NCBI RefSeq assembly: GCF_009720385.1
Contig: NZ_ML769301.1
Span: forward strand, 644,901-708,900
Length of the DNA: 64,000 nucleotides
Direction of reading: 5' to 3'
Origin: Catellatospora vulcania
Lineage (GTDB): Bacteria; Actinomycetota; Actinomycetes; Mycobacteriales; Micromonosporaceae
Part shown: in pieces, positions 43,684 through 51,936 of the stretch
Layout of the letters: each line of letters opens with the position of its first letter
Position numbering within the stretch: the stretch's first letter is position 1
Translations under genes and position numbers: made by a program
The notes under the pieces: generated by a model
Told to the model about the DNA's origin: nothing
What the model saw: the letters and a program-made list of their open reading frames with translations, nothing else
Databases searched by the model: none

Positions 43684-44316
43684 TCATGCGGCGGCGGGTT
43701 GGTAGACGAAGCCGGTCAGTGGTGAGTGGACCTTCCAGCCGAGCGTTTCATAGAGCGCTCGGCCCTGGACGGTCGCGCCCAGAATGCCGGCGGTCACGCC
43801 GTGTTCGACGGCCGCGCCGGCAAGAATGCCCATGACGACCGTCCCGAGGCCGAGGCGCTGGTGAGCCGGGTCGGTGACGACCTGGTCGAAGACGCAGGCG
43901 GTATCGGTCAGACCGGCCTGCCCGGCCGCGGCGAGTTCCCCGTCGGCGGCCAGGACCCGCACGGAGGCGACGCCGCCGGCGGTCTCGACGACGGCCGTGT
44001 ACCCGTCCGGCGTTTGCGCGCGTGAGGGACGCAGGTCGGCGGTCATCAGGAAGCAGGCAGCGGTCGGCTCCCACTCGGACGAGAACCACGGATCCATGTC
44101 GCCCTGTGGGAGGAATGCCTTGATGCACGTGGTGGGCTCGTTGACCGTGCCGATGAGCGTGCGGGCGACCGAGGCGTCGGCACCGAGCAGGATGTGACGG
44201 ACCGTCTGGGTCGGCTGGCCGACCTCGATCCGCAGTCCCCAGGGCACGTCCACCGGCCGCGGTACCCGTCGCGAGACGGTCCATCCCTCGGCCCACGACC
44301 GTGCCGTATCCAACAT
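43684..44316 (-). CDS. GNAT-family N-acetyltransferase
   Basis: 210 residues. The acetyl-CoA binding motif A is QRLGLGTVVMG (153-163), after FDQVVTDPAHQ, and LYETLGWKVHSPL near the C-terminus is GNAT motif B. The N-terminal ~90 residues (VSRRVPRPVDVPWGLRIEVG) are not part of the core and may bind the acceptor. Acyl acceptor unknown. Confidence 0.88.
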   Translation of the reverse strand: MLDTARSWAEGWTVSRRVPRPVDVPWGLRIEVGQPTQTVRHILLGADASVARTLIGTVNEPTTCIKAFLPQGDMDPWFSSEWEPTAACFLMTADLRPSRAQTPDGYTAVVETAGGVASVRVLAADGELAAAGQAGLTDTACVFDQVVTDPAHQRLGLGTVVMGILAGAAVEHGVTAGILGATVQGRALYETLGWKVHSPLTGFVYQPAAA

Positions 44317-44388
44317 GACGCCACCCCCGAGTAACGACCGATGTCCGTCAGAGGATGTTACACAAGTGCGTTGGCGCGCCCACCGCGC

Positions 44389-44466
44389 CTAGATCAGCGG
44401 CTCGCCCGCGAAGTACCGCATGATCCGGTGCGCGTGCCGGATTCCGGCCGCTCCCCCCTGGTTTCC
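44389..44466 (-). pseudogene. C-terminal remnant resembling a D-2-hydroxyacid dehydrogenase
   Basis: The minus strand reads about 26 open codons ending in HAHRIMRYFAGEPLI and a TAG stop. NxxRYxAGEPL is the usual C-terminus of D-isomer-specific 2-hydroxyacid dehydrogenases, but an in-frame stop lies just upstream and no catalytic domain is nearby. This would be the tail of a gene lost by deletion. Evidence is short and could be coincidence. Confidence 0.35.
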
Positions 44467-44482
44467 GACCTAAAGTGATCAT

Positions 44483-45133
44483 GTGGTTCGAGGCTCCGCG
44501 CGGGTCTGGGCGCGCGACTCGGTGGAGTTCGGCCGGGTGACCGCGTTCAGCGACGGCCTGTTCGGGATCGCGATGACCCTGCTCATCGTCGAGGTCGGGG
44601 TGCCCCGCCTGAGCGAGGTGACCAGCGTCCGAGAGCTGCTGGCCAAGCTCGTCGACCTGCTGCCGGAGTTCGCCGGCTTCTTCCTTTCGTTCGCGCTGAT
44701 CGGCCGGTACTGGCTGGCCCACCACAAGATGTTCAGCGTGATGCGCGGGGTCGACTACGGTCTCATCGCGCGCAACATGCTCTACCTGGCGTTCATCGCG
44801 TTCATGCCGTTCCCGACCGCGCTGCTGGGCGACTACTTCGGCAACCCGCTGGCGGTCAGCGCGTATGCGGTGACCGGTGCGATCGTCAGCGGCCTGGAGG
44901 TGGTGCTGCTGCGCTATGCCTGGAAGGCCGGCCTGCTGCGGGTGAAGGTGACCCCGGACGTGATGCGCTGGGGTTCGATCATGGCGCTGTCGCCGGTCGT
45001 GGCGTTCCTGCTGTCGATCCCGGTGGCGTTCTACGTCGGTACGGCCCTGGCCGCGGCGATGTGGCTGCTGTCGATCCCGTTCGGGATCTTCATGAGCCAT
45101 CGCGCCCCGGCCGGGGCCGATGTGCTGGAGTAG
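44483..45133 (+). CDS. TMEM175-family potassium channel-like protein (DUF1211)
   Basis: 216 residues from GTG 44483. R18-x-x-x-F22-S-D-G25 in FGRVTAFSDGLFGIAMTLLIVEV is the TMEM175 helix-1 signature that lines the pore; GRYWLAHHKMF is the conserved third-helix region. Six hydrophobic helices make one TMEM175 repeat; bacterial versions tetramerise into K+ leak channels. The stop is one base from the convergent gene's stop. Confidence 0.88.
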   Translation: MVRGSARVWARDSVEFGRVTAFSDGLFGIAMTLLIVEVGVPRLSEVTSVRELLAKLVDLLPEFAGFFLSFALIGRYWLAHHKMFSVMRGVDYGLIARNMLYLAFIAFMPFPTALLGDYFGNPLAVSAYAVTGAIVSGLEVVLLRYAWKAGLLRVKVTPDVMRWGSIMALSPVVAFLLSIPVAFYVGTALAAAMWLLSIPFGIFMSHRAPAGADVLE

Positions 45134-45134
45134 G

Positions 45135-45473
45135 TCAGCGGGCCGGGGTGAGCGCGGGCTCGGTCTCGGCGGGCGGGGCAGCCGGGGTGCGCTTGGCGAC
45201 CCAGCGCTCGAACAGCAGGCCGAGGAACGGCGGAATCGACGCCGCGCCGCCGACGACGAGCCGGCCGAAGCTCCAGCGGTGCACGCGGGCGGTCCACAGC
45301 AGGGTGACCAGGTAGAAGACGAACATCGCGCCGTGCAGCCGGCCGAAGACGAACACACCGATGTCGTTCTTGACCACGATGTACTTGAAGAACATGCCGA
45401 TGAGCAGGCCGACCCAGGAGAAGGTCTCGGCGATGGCGGCGTAGCGGAACCAGCGGCCTGCGGTGCTCGACAT
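45135..45473 (-). CDS. DUF3817-family membrane protein
   Basis: 112 residues from ATG 45473. FRYAAIAETFSWVGLLIGMFFKYIV and GRLHGAMFVFYLVTLL form the DUF3817 pattern (three membrane helices, a conserved GxxHG). The C-terminal ~20 residues are Pro/Glu-rich. Function unknown; in actinomycetes it is a common small inner-membrane protein. Tail-to-tail with TMEM175. Confidence 0.85.
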   Translation of the reverse strand: MSSTAGRWFRYAAIAETFSWVGLLIGMFFKYIVVKNDIGVFVFGRLHGAMFVFYLVTLLWTARVHRWSFGRLVVGGAASIPPFLGLLFERWVAKRTPAAPPAETEPALTPAR

Positions 45474-45661
45474 GAACTCTCCAGGAAGTCGACGGTGACG
45501 GAGCCGATCATAAAGCCGCGTCGACGCCCCTCGCCGGGGTCGCCACGCTGCTGTGACCGGCGTGACCCTAGCTGTCGATCCACGAAAACCCCTGAAAGAA
45601 GCCTGAAGATCCGCGCGTACGCCGCCGAGCCGCTGGTCGGGGGCGTGTTCGAAACATGGCA

Positions 45662-45715
45662 TTGACTCGATTGACAGGGCGTTCTAATTTGAACAGATGT
45701 TCAGAACAGATGTTC
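45662..45715 (+). promoter_or_regulatory. Promoter with tandem TetR-type operators for the desaturase operon
   Basis: TTGACT (45662-45667) and TAATTT (45685-45690) are 17 bases apart, a sigma70-like pair. Directly downstream are two copies of the dyad GAACA-GA-TGTTC (45691-45702 and 45704-45715), offset 13 bases, plus GTTC-TAATTT-GAAC around the -10. They cover the expected transcription start, the place for a repressor; the TetR encoded as third gene of the operon is the obvious candidate. Confidence 0.65.
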
Positions 45716-45732
45716 AGAATCATGCTGCGCCC

Positions 45733-47307
45733 GTGGGGTTCTCCCGGACGCCGACCCTCACCCGGTCCCGTGACCTGCCCGGACGCTGCGACGTAGCGGT
45801 GCTCGGCGGTGGGCTCGCCGGGCTCGCCACGGCGCTGCGGTTGCAGGCGGCAGGGCTGTCCACGATCGTCTTCGAGGCACACGGGCACGCCGGCGGCTGC
45901 GCGGGCTACTTCCGGCACCGGGGCTTCTCCTTCGACGTCGGCGCGACCACCCTGGTCGACTTCGCGCCCGGCGGCGTCGGCGACGAACTGCTCGCCACGA
46001 CCGGCGCGCCCGCCCTCGACGCCGAGCAGCTGCCCGGATACGTCGCCTGGCTGCCCGACCGGGTCGTCACGCTGCACCGCGAGCAGTCCCGATGGCACGC
46101 CGAGCGGCTGCGCACGCTCGGCGACACCCGGGCGCACCGGCGCTTCTGGGCCGAGCTGGACCGGGTGGCCGAGGTGTTCTGGGCGGCGAGCCGCGCCGGG
46201 ATCCGGCTGCCGGTGCGCACCCCTGCCGACGCGCTGCACGACCTGCGCGCGGTCGGGCTGCGGCACCTGCCGCTGGTCCGCCACCTCGGCCGGACCATGG
46301 GCGACGCGCTGCGCGCGCACGGCCTGCGCGACCAGGACTCCCTGGTGTCGCTGCTCGGCATGCTGGTCGAGGACACCGTGCACAGCACCGTCGACCGCGC
46401 ACCGCTGATCAACGCGGCGCTGGGGGTGACCATCCGCGGCGCGGGCCTGACCCGCCACCGCGGCGGCATGCACGGCTTCTGGCGGGTCCTGGTCGGGCAC
46501 TACCGCGCGCTCGGCGGCGACCTGCGCACCGGCTGCCGGGTCCAGCACGTCACCAGCCGGGGCAGCCTCCTAGGACAGCGTAGGGATGGTGACGCGGGCT
46601 TCACCGTGCACACCGCGCGGGGCAGCGTCGAGGCGGGTGTCGTGGTCAGCGCGCTGCCTGCGCCGGTCACGGCGGAGGTGGCCGCGGGCACGCCGGTCGC
46701 GGCGGGGCTGCGGCCCTACCTGGAGCGTGACGAGCCCGACCTGGGCGGGGCGGTCGTGGTGTTCCTCGGCGTGCCCGAGCACGAGGTCGCCGGGCAGGAG
46801 TTCACCCACCACCAGCTCATGCATGACTACGCGCGGCCGCTGGGGGAGGGCAACAACATGTTCGTGTCGGTGTCCTCGCCCGGCGACGAGGTCAGCGCGC
46901 CGCCCGGCCACCGCGCCGTCATGATCTCCACGCACACCGAGCTGGCCGGCTGGCAGGGGCTGTCCGAGGCGGAGTACGCCGCGCGCAAGCAGGAGGTCGG
47001 CGACCGGCTGATCGCGCACACCCGGCGGGTGTATCCACGGCTGGGCGAGCAGGCCGTGGTCCGGCAGGTCGGCACACCGCGCAGCTATGAGCGGTTCACC
47101 TGGCGGCCCCGGGGCGCGGTCGGCGGGGTGCGGCAGACGCTGCGCAACTCCAACCAGTTCGCCGTGCCGCACCGCACCGCGCTGCCCGGGTTCTGGCAGG
47201 TGGGGGACTCGACCTGGCCGGGGCTGGGCACGGTGGCCTGCGTACTGGGCAGCCGCCTGGTCGCCGAGGACGTGCTGCGCCACGCACCGGCGGGGGTGCG
47301 GGCATGA
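45733..47307 (+). CDS. FAD-dependent desaturase/isomerase of the phytoene dehydrogenase (CrtI/CRTISO) superfamily
   Basis: 524 residues from GTG 45733. The upstream in-frame ATG (45697) lies inside the operator, so I prefer the GTG. A dinucleotide-binding start VAVLGGGLAGLATALRLQAAGL (21-42), EAHGHAGGCAGYF and the C-terminal PGFWQVGDSTWPGLGTVACVLGSRLVA are the FAD contacts of the phytoene desaturase group. Expected membrane-associated oxidoreductase on an isoprenoid or lipid. The stop overlaps the next gene by 4 bases. No crtB or crtE is nearby, so a carotenoid substrate is not assured. Confidence 0.85.
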   Translation: MGFSRTPTLTRSRDLPGRCDVAVLGGGLAGLATALRLQAAGLSTIVFEAHGHAGGCAGYFRHRGFSFDVGATTLVDFAPGGVGDELLATTGAPALDAEQLPGYVAWLPDRVVTLHREQSRWHAERLRTLGDTRAHRRFWAELDRVAEVFWAASRAGIRLPVRTPADALHDLRAVGLRHLPLVRHLGRTMGDALRAHGLRDQDSLVSLLGMLVEDTVHSTVDRAPLINAALGVTIRGAGLTRHRGGMHGFWRVLVGHYRALGGDLRTGCRVQHVTSRGSLLGQRRDGDAGFTVHTARGSVEAGVVVSALPAPVTAEVAAGTPVAAGLRPYLERDEPDLGGAVVVFLGVPEHEVAGQEFTHHQLMHDYARPLGEGNNMFVSVSSPGDEVSAPPGHRAVMISTHTELAGWQGLSEAEYAARKQEVGDRLIAHTRRVYPRLGEQAVVRQVGTPRSYERFTWRPRGAVGGVRQTLRNSNQFAVPHRTALPGFWQVGDSTWPGLGTVACVLGSRLVAEDVLRHAPAGVRA

Positions 47308-48107
47308 GCGCGAAGCTGCCCAGCCTCAGCGAGGTCGGCACGGACCTGCTGGCCGTGTCACCGTGGCGCACCCGGGTCGCGCTGGTGCGGCCGTACGCGA
47401 TGATCGGGGTCTTCGCGGTGGTCGCGTGGGCCGGCTGGTGGTGGCTGACGCCGCTGGTGGTGTTCGGGGTGTTCGTGTCCGTGGTGACGGTGACGCACGA
47501 CGTGGTGCACCGCGCCCTGGGACTCACGCCCCGGCAGACCGAGTGGGCGCTGTTCTTCACCGGGCTGGTGCTGCTGGAGAGCGGGCACGCGTACCGGTCG
47601 ACGCACCTGCAGCACCACCGGCTGTTCCCCAGCGACGAGGACCCCGAGGGCTACCCGGCGAACCTGACGCTGTTCGGGGCCGTCCTCTACGGACCGGTGT
47701 TCCTGGCCCGCCTGTGGTGGTGGTCGTGGCGGCGCGCCCGCGGCGACCGGGGACTGCGGACCTGGCTGCTGGCCGAGGCGGCGATGCCCGTCGCCGCGCT
47801 GACCGGGGGCGCGCTGCTGTGGCCGGTCACCCCGGCGCTGCTGGCGTACGCCGTGATGGCGATCGCGGGCAGCTGGGTGTACCCCTTGCTCACCGTCTAC
47901 CTGCCGCACCACGATTACGGCGACGAGCCGCTCACGCAGACGCGTACGCTGCGCGGGAGGGTCATCCCCGCGATCTTCCTCGAACTGACCTACCACCTGG
48001 AGCATCACCTGTACCCGCAGATCCCCAGCCACCGCCTGCCCGAGCTGGCCCGCCGCCTCGACCCGCACCTGTCCGCGGCCGGCGTGCGCCCGGTCCGGGT
48101 CATCTGA
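47304..48107 (+). CDS. Fatty-acid desaturase/carotene hydroxylase-type membrane di-iron enzyme
   Basis: 267 residues. Three histidine boxes are complete: H65-DVV-H69, H101-LQ-H104-H105 and H231-LE-H234-H235 (LTYHLEHHLYPQIP), with an extra PHHD at 201-204. Membrane helices lie at ~33-62, 82-95, 122-140 and 155-200. Oxygen-dependent desaturation or hydroxylation at a di-iron site in the membrane. Translated in step with the FAD enzyme (ATGA overlap), suggesting that the two act on the same lipid. Confidence 0.9.
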   Translation: MSAKLPSLSEVGTDLLAVSPWRTRVALVRPYAMIGVFAVVAWAGWWWLTPLVVFGVFVSVVTVTHDVVHRALGLTPRQTEWALFFTGLVLLESGHAYRSTHLQHHRLFPSDEDPEGYPANLTLFGAVLYGPVFLARLWWWSWRRARGDRGLRTWLLAEAAMPVAALTGGALLWPVTPALLAYAVMAIAGSWVYPLLTVYLPHHDYGDEPLTQTRTLRGRVIPAIFLELTYHLEHHLYPQIPSHRLPELARRLDPHLSAAGVRPVRVI

Positions 48108-48715
48108 TGCCGCCTCGCGCCGACACCCGGGCGCGGGTGCTGCACGCGGCCGCCCGCACCCTCGCCGACGAGGGCTACGGCCGCTGCACCGCCCGCGCCA
48201 TCGCCAAGACCGGCGGGTTCGCGCCCGGCGTCATCTACTACCACTTCACCGACATGGACGACCTGTTCGTCGCCACCTCGCAGTTCACCAGCGAGGCCCG
48301 GCTCGCCCGCTACCGGGCCGAACTCGACGGCGTCGCCACCGCATCGGACACCCTGGCCCGGCTGCGCCGCCTGTACGACGAGGATGGGGCAGCCGGGCAC
48401 ATCGCCGCGGTGCAGGAGCTGGTCGCCGCGGCGAACGCCAACGCCCGGCTGGCCGAGCAGGTCAAGGTGCAGACCGCGGTGTGGCAGGACTTCGCGGCCG
48501 GGATCATCGAACGCCTGCTCGCGGGCACGCCGCTGGCCGAGCTGATCCCGGTGCGCGAGGTCGCCACCGCGGCGGTCGCGCTCTATCTCGGCATGGAGAT
48601 GCTGTCCCACCTGGATGCGCACCGGCTCGGCCCGGACGCCCTGTTCGACGCCGCGGAGCGCTTCGCCCCGCTGGTCGACGCCTGGCGGCTCAGCCTCGCC
48701 GACCAGCCGGACTGA
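48107..48715 (+). CDS. TetR-family repressor of the desaturase operon
   Basis: 202 residues; ATG shares one base with the desaturase stop (TGATG). N-terminal helix-turn-helix: RARVLHAAARTLADEGYGRCTARAIAKTGGFAPGVIYYHFTDMDDLF, the complete TetR_N signature. The C-terminal ligand-binding half is helical with no recognised ligand. As the last gene of the operon whose promoter holds two GAACAGATGTTC dyads it most likely represses its own operon, responding to a lipid signal; this is an inference. Confidence 0.9.
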   Translation: MPPRADTRARVLHAAARTLADEGYGRCTARAIAKTGGFAPGVIYYHFTDMDDLFVATSQFTSEARLARYRAELDGVATASDTLARLRRLYDEDGAAGHIAAVQELVAAANANARLAEQVKVQTAVWQDFAAGIIERLLAGTPLAELIPVREVATAAVALYLGMEMLSHLDAHRLGPDALFDAAERFAPLVDAWRLSLADQPD

Positions 48716-48788
48716 ACCGCACCGGGCCGGCCGCGAAATGATCGGCGGCGACCGGTAACCCGAGCGCGACAGGTGGACATTCCCGGGT

Positions 48789-49361
48789 ATGGAACAAGAC
48801 AACGCGGCCGACAGAGGGCGCTTCGAGGAGCTGTTCGACGCCCATTACGCGGAGCTGACGCGTTTCGCCACCCGTCGGGTGGGCCCCGACGCGGCCGGAG
48901 ACGTCGTGTCCGGCACGTTCCTCGTCGCCTGGCGCCGCTTCTCGGAGCTGCCTGCCGAACACCCCCGGGCGTGGCTGTACGCCACGGCACGGCATCTGAT
49001 CGCCAACGAGCTGCGCGCCCGCGGCCGCCGGGACCGGCTGTCGGCCAAGGCCGCCGTCGGCGCCGACGCCACCGTGGACGACCACGCCGGGCAGGTCGGC
49101 GAGCACCTGCGGGTGCGGGCCGTGCTGGCCGCGCTGTCCCCGGCCGACCAGGAGGTCCTGCGCCTGGCCGAGTGGGAGGGGCTTGACGTGGCCGAGATGG
49201 CCGTCGTGCTCGGCTGCAGCCGGGTCGCGGTCAAGGTGCGCCTGCACCGTGCCCGGCGACGGTTCGCCGCCCGGCTGCTGGCCACCGAGGAACCCGGCGT
49301 CCATGCGACATCCCGCCCGCCCATGCCCTCGCTCGTCGCCGAAGGGAACACCAGCTCATGA
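48789..49361 (+). CDS. ECF-type RNA polymerase sigma factor
   Basis: 190 residues. Region 2: RFEELFDAHYAELTRFATRRV ... DVVSGTFLVAWRRFSELP (-10 recognition). Region 4: LSPADQEVLRLAEWEGLDVAEMAVVLGCSRVAVKVRLHRARRRF (-35 recognition helix-turn-helix). No region 3, hence ECF. The C-terminus has a ~20-residue disordered extension. It overlaps the downstream membrane-anchored gene by 4 bases (ATGA), the usual sigma/anti-sigma arrangement. Confidence 0.92.
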   Translation: MEQDNAADRGRFEELFDAHYAELTRFATRRVGPDAAGDVVSGTFLVAWRRFSELPAEHPRAWLYATARHLIANELRARGRRDRLSAKAAVGADATVDDHAGQVGEHLRVRAVLAALSPADQEVLRLAEWEGLDVAEMAVVLGCSRVAVKVRLHRARRRFAARLLATEEPGVHATSRPPMPSLVAEGNTSS

Positions 49362-50017
49362 ACGACCGCAGCAGCACCGCCCTCGCCCGGCTGAGAGCAG
49401 CCGACCCGGCCCCGCCCGCACCCGACCCGTCCGACCTGTACGCCCGCGCCATGCTCGACCGGGTGTTCACCTCGCCGGAGACGCCGCCGATCCCGCCCCG
49501 CCCGGCCCGCCGTCGGTTCGTCATGGCGCTGGCCGGGACGGCCGTGTTCGCGGCCGCCGGGGTGCTGGCCGTGGCCGAACCCTGGGCCGCACCGGCCGAG
49601 GCGTACTCGGTCGGCACGAACGCGGACGGTTCGGTCGTGGTCAGCTTCGACGCCGCCGAGCTGACGGACCCCGCGAAGCTGAACGCCGCCCTCGCCCGCG
49701 CCGGTGCACGGACCGTCGTGCTGGGCATGGTGCCTGCCGACCAGTGCACCGAGCAGCCCGCTCTCGACGCCGGTTACCGCCTGCCGATCCCGGGCACCCC
49801 GGAGTTCGCCACGGCGCCGCTCGAATACCAGCTGGGTGAGGAAGGTGTCTTCGTCGTCATCCGGCCTCAGCACCTCCCGGCGGCGGACACGCTGGTGATC
49901 GGATACGCCATCGATGACGAGGCGGAGGGGCGCAGCACGATGGTGCGTCCGGTGGTCGTCAAGACGGTGCCATCCTGCCTGGTCCGTCCGACACCGCCTG
50001 GCCAGACCGCCAGCTGA
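49358..50017 (+). CDS. Membrane-anchored partner of the ECF sigma factor (possible anti-sigma factor)
   Basis: 219 residues: a ~50-residue cytoplasmic Pro-rich N-terminus with a predicted helix (SDLYARAMLDRVFTS), one membrane helix (~53-70) and a ~145-residue extracytoplasmic domain with two Cys (C129, C207). Gene order and overlap fit an anti-sigma factor, but no zinc HxxxCxxC or canonical anti-sigma domain is visible, so that is only a positional inference. The product ends 14 bases before a terminator. Confidence 0.7.
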   Translation: MNDRSSTALARLRAADPAPPAPDPSDLYARAMLDRVFTSPETPPIPPRPARRRFVMALAGTAVFAAAGVLAVAEPWAAPAEAYSVGTNADGSVVVSFDAAELTDPAKLNAALARAGARTVVLGMVPADQCTEQPALDAGYRLPIPGTPEFATAPLEYQLGEEGVFVVIRPQHLPAADTLVIGYAIDDEAEGRSTMVRPVVVKTVPSCLVRPTPPGQTAS

Positions 50018-50030
50018 CCGCTCGTCACAC

Positions 50031-50066
50031 CCGGCCGGCGGCCCACCCGTGAGGGCCGCCGGCCGG
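50031..50066. terminator. Bidirectional terminator between convergent genes
   Basis: CCGGCCGGCGGCCC / GGGCCGCCGGCCGG, perfect 14-bp stem, 8-base loop, between the sigma-operon stop and the minus-strand gene at 50112. Confidence 0.75.
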
Positions 50067-50111
50067 ATGGGCAGGCGCCGTGATCCGGTGCCGACGGCTG
50101 GCCGTCAGCCG

Positions 50112-50663
50112 TCATGAATCTGCACCTTGCGTCGCCGCGGACACGACCTGCAGGTATCCGATGGGCGGGGCGTCGACGGCTGTCCAGTCGAGCTCGGTCA
50201 CCGCGATCCGCTGTGCCAGCTGGTGTCCGGCCAGCCAGGACACGTCGGGCACCGGTGTGCGGGTCTGCCAGTCCGCGAGCTGCCGGGCGGCTGTGCGTGG
50301 ATCCGCGCGGGGACCTGTGACCTGTGCCAGGTAGACGGCGTCGTCGGTGACCCCGAGGCAGCGCGGCGCGGCCGGGCCGGGGCCGGTCGGGAGCAGCTCC
50401 GATGCGTACGCGAGGAGTTCGCGCCGCCAGTACGCCCAGTGCCGCTCGTCGTGTGAGCCGGACGCATGGCGACCCGAGGGGAGTGGGCGGAACTGCTTGC
50501 GTACCAGGGCGAACGGGTGTTCGGTCTGGCCGCGCCGCAGTGTCCCGGTCAGCAGGGTGACCGCGGCCGTGGCCGCGCCGTCGCCGCCGAGCGGACGGGC
50601 CTCGACGGTCAGCAGGGTGGCCGGTCCACCGGCCGCCTCGGCGAGGACGTGGGCAGGAATCAC
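50112..50663 (-). CDS. Phosphotransferase (APH-like) N-terminal lobe, probably truncated
   Basis: 183 residues from GTG 50663. The content is that of a kinase-like N-lobe: a beta-sheet (LTVEARPLGGDG, VTLLTGTL), VRKQFRPL with the candidate ATP-binding Lys, and helix RRELLAYASELLP. The chain stops shortly after AQRIAVTELDWTAVDA, where aminoglycoside-phosphotransferase-like proteins normally continue into the HGDxxxxN catalytic loop and DxD. About half the usual ~320-residue length is missing, so it is probably a degraded gene or a regulatory remnant. Divergent from the MFS gene. Confidence 0.6.
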   Translation of the reverse strand: MIPAHVLAEAAGGPATLLTVEARPLGGDGAATAAVTLLTGTLRRGQTEHPFALVRKQFRPLPSGRHASGSHDERHWAYWRRELLAYASELLPTGPGPAAPRCLGVTDDAVYLAQVTGPRADPRTAARQLADWQTRTPVPDVSWLAGHQLAQRIAVTELDWTAVDAPPIGYLQVVSAATQGADS

Positions 50664-50739
50664 TTTTCGTAACCTACTGGGCGTGTCGGTGGCGGCAAAC
50701 CGGATTGCCCGTGGACGGGTGACCGGGCAGGGTGGGCGG

Positions 50740-51936
50740 ATGGTGACGCCGTCGGTGCGCAGGTTGGGTCGGATTTATGCGACGTTGCGGGCCTGCGACG
50801 AGGGTGTGCTGTTCTTTCCGATGTACGCGATGCTGATGGCCGACTCGGGTCTGTCCACCGCGCAGGTGACCTCGCTGTTCTTGATCTGGAGCGCGGTGGC
50901 GTTCGCGCTGGAGGTGCCCTCGGGGGCGTGGGCCGACACGTACTCCCGGCGCAGGCTGCTGGCCGGCGGCGCGCTGATGCGGGCGGCCGGGTTCGCCGTC
51001 TGGTTCCTGTGGCCGACGTATGCCGGGTTCGCGGTCGGGTTCGTGCTGTGGGGGGTGCGCAGCGCGATCAGCTCCGGCACCAAGGAGGCGCTGCTCTACG
51101 ACGAGCTCGCGGCGGCGGGTGCCACGGACCGCTACACCGCGCTCGCGGGTCGGGCCGCGACCGTGGCCATGGTGTCGATGCTGGCCGCGAGCGCGCTGGC
51201 CGCCCCGGTGTACACCCTCGGCGGGTACGGCCTGATCGCCGCAGGCAGCGTGCTCGCCTGCGTGGGCAGCGCGGCGGCGGCGCTGGCCCTGCCCGAGCAG
51301 CCGCGGGTGCGCCGCGAGTCGACCGGCGCGCGGGCCTACCTGCGCAATCTCCGGGCAGGCCTCGCCGAGGTGCGCACCGACCGGCGGGTCTGGCACGCGG
51401 TGCTGATCGCTGCAGCCGTGCCGAGCCTGAGTGCGCTCGACGAGTACGGCCCGCTGCTGGTCCGTGACCTGGGCGTGGCCACCGCCGGGGTGCCGCTGGT
51501 CATCGCGGCGCTGATCGCGGCGATGGCGATGGGCAGCGCGCTGGCCGAGCGCTGGCGCGCGACACCGCTCGCGACCGGCCTGACCATCGCCGGAGCCGGG
51601 GTCGCGCTGGCGGTCGGGGCGCTGGCCGGGGGAGTGGCGGGGCTGGTGCCGATCGCGGTCTGCTTCGGGCTGCTGCAGCTGACCCGGGTGCTGACCGAGG
51701 CCCGGCTGCAGCACACGATGAGCGGGCACACCCGCGCGACCGTGCTGTCCGTGTCGGGGTTCGGCGCGCAACTGGGCGCGCTGGCCGTGTACGGCTGCTT
51801 CGGGCTGGGCTCACTGTGGCTGGGCATCGCGCCGCTCGCGGCCCTGTTCGCGCTCCCGATCGTGCTGGTCGGGCTGGCCGCGGTCCGCTGGCTGCCCGGC
51901 GACCGGGAGCCCCGGGCCGTGATCGAGGCAGCCTGA
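50740..51936 (+). CDS. MFS transporter, 12-helix
   Basis: 398 residues, twelve hydrophobic segments. The loop-2 motif is EVPSGAWADTYSRRRLLAGG (MFS motif A, G-x-x-A-D-x-x-S-R-R) near residues 58-77, and the mirrored motif in the second half is weak (GSALAERWRATPL). Inner-membrane transporter; substrate unknown. The start ATG 50740 places the first helix at a normal distance (an in-frame GTG lies upstream). Ends at the 50-bp palindrome. Confidence 0.85.
   Translation: MVTPSVRRLGRIYATLRACDEGVLFFPMYAMLMADSGLSTAQVTSLFLIWSAVAFALEVPSGAWADTYSRRRLLAGGALMRAAGFAVWFLWPTYAGFAVGFVLWGVRSAISSGTKEALLYDELAAAGATDRYTALAGRAATVAMVSMLAASALAAPVYTLGGYGLIAAGSVLACVGSAAAALALPEQPRVRRESTGARAYLRNLRAGLAEVRTDRRVWHAVLIAAAVPSLSALDEYGPLLVRDLGVATAGVPLVIAALIAAMAMGSALAERWRATPLATGLTIAGAGVALAVGALAGGVAGLVPIAVCFGLLQLTRVLTEARLQHTMSGHTRATVLSVSGFGAQLGALAVYGCFGLGSLWLGIAPLAALFALPIVLVGLAAVRWLPGDREPRAVIEAA

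Noticed and set aside
45697..45732. ATG 45697 as start of the FAD desaturase
   Set aside because: It lies in the tandem operator and at the predicted transcription start; the GTG at 45733 leaves a normal leader. The longer form is not excluded.
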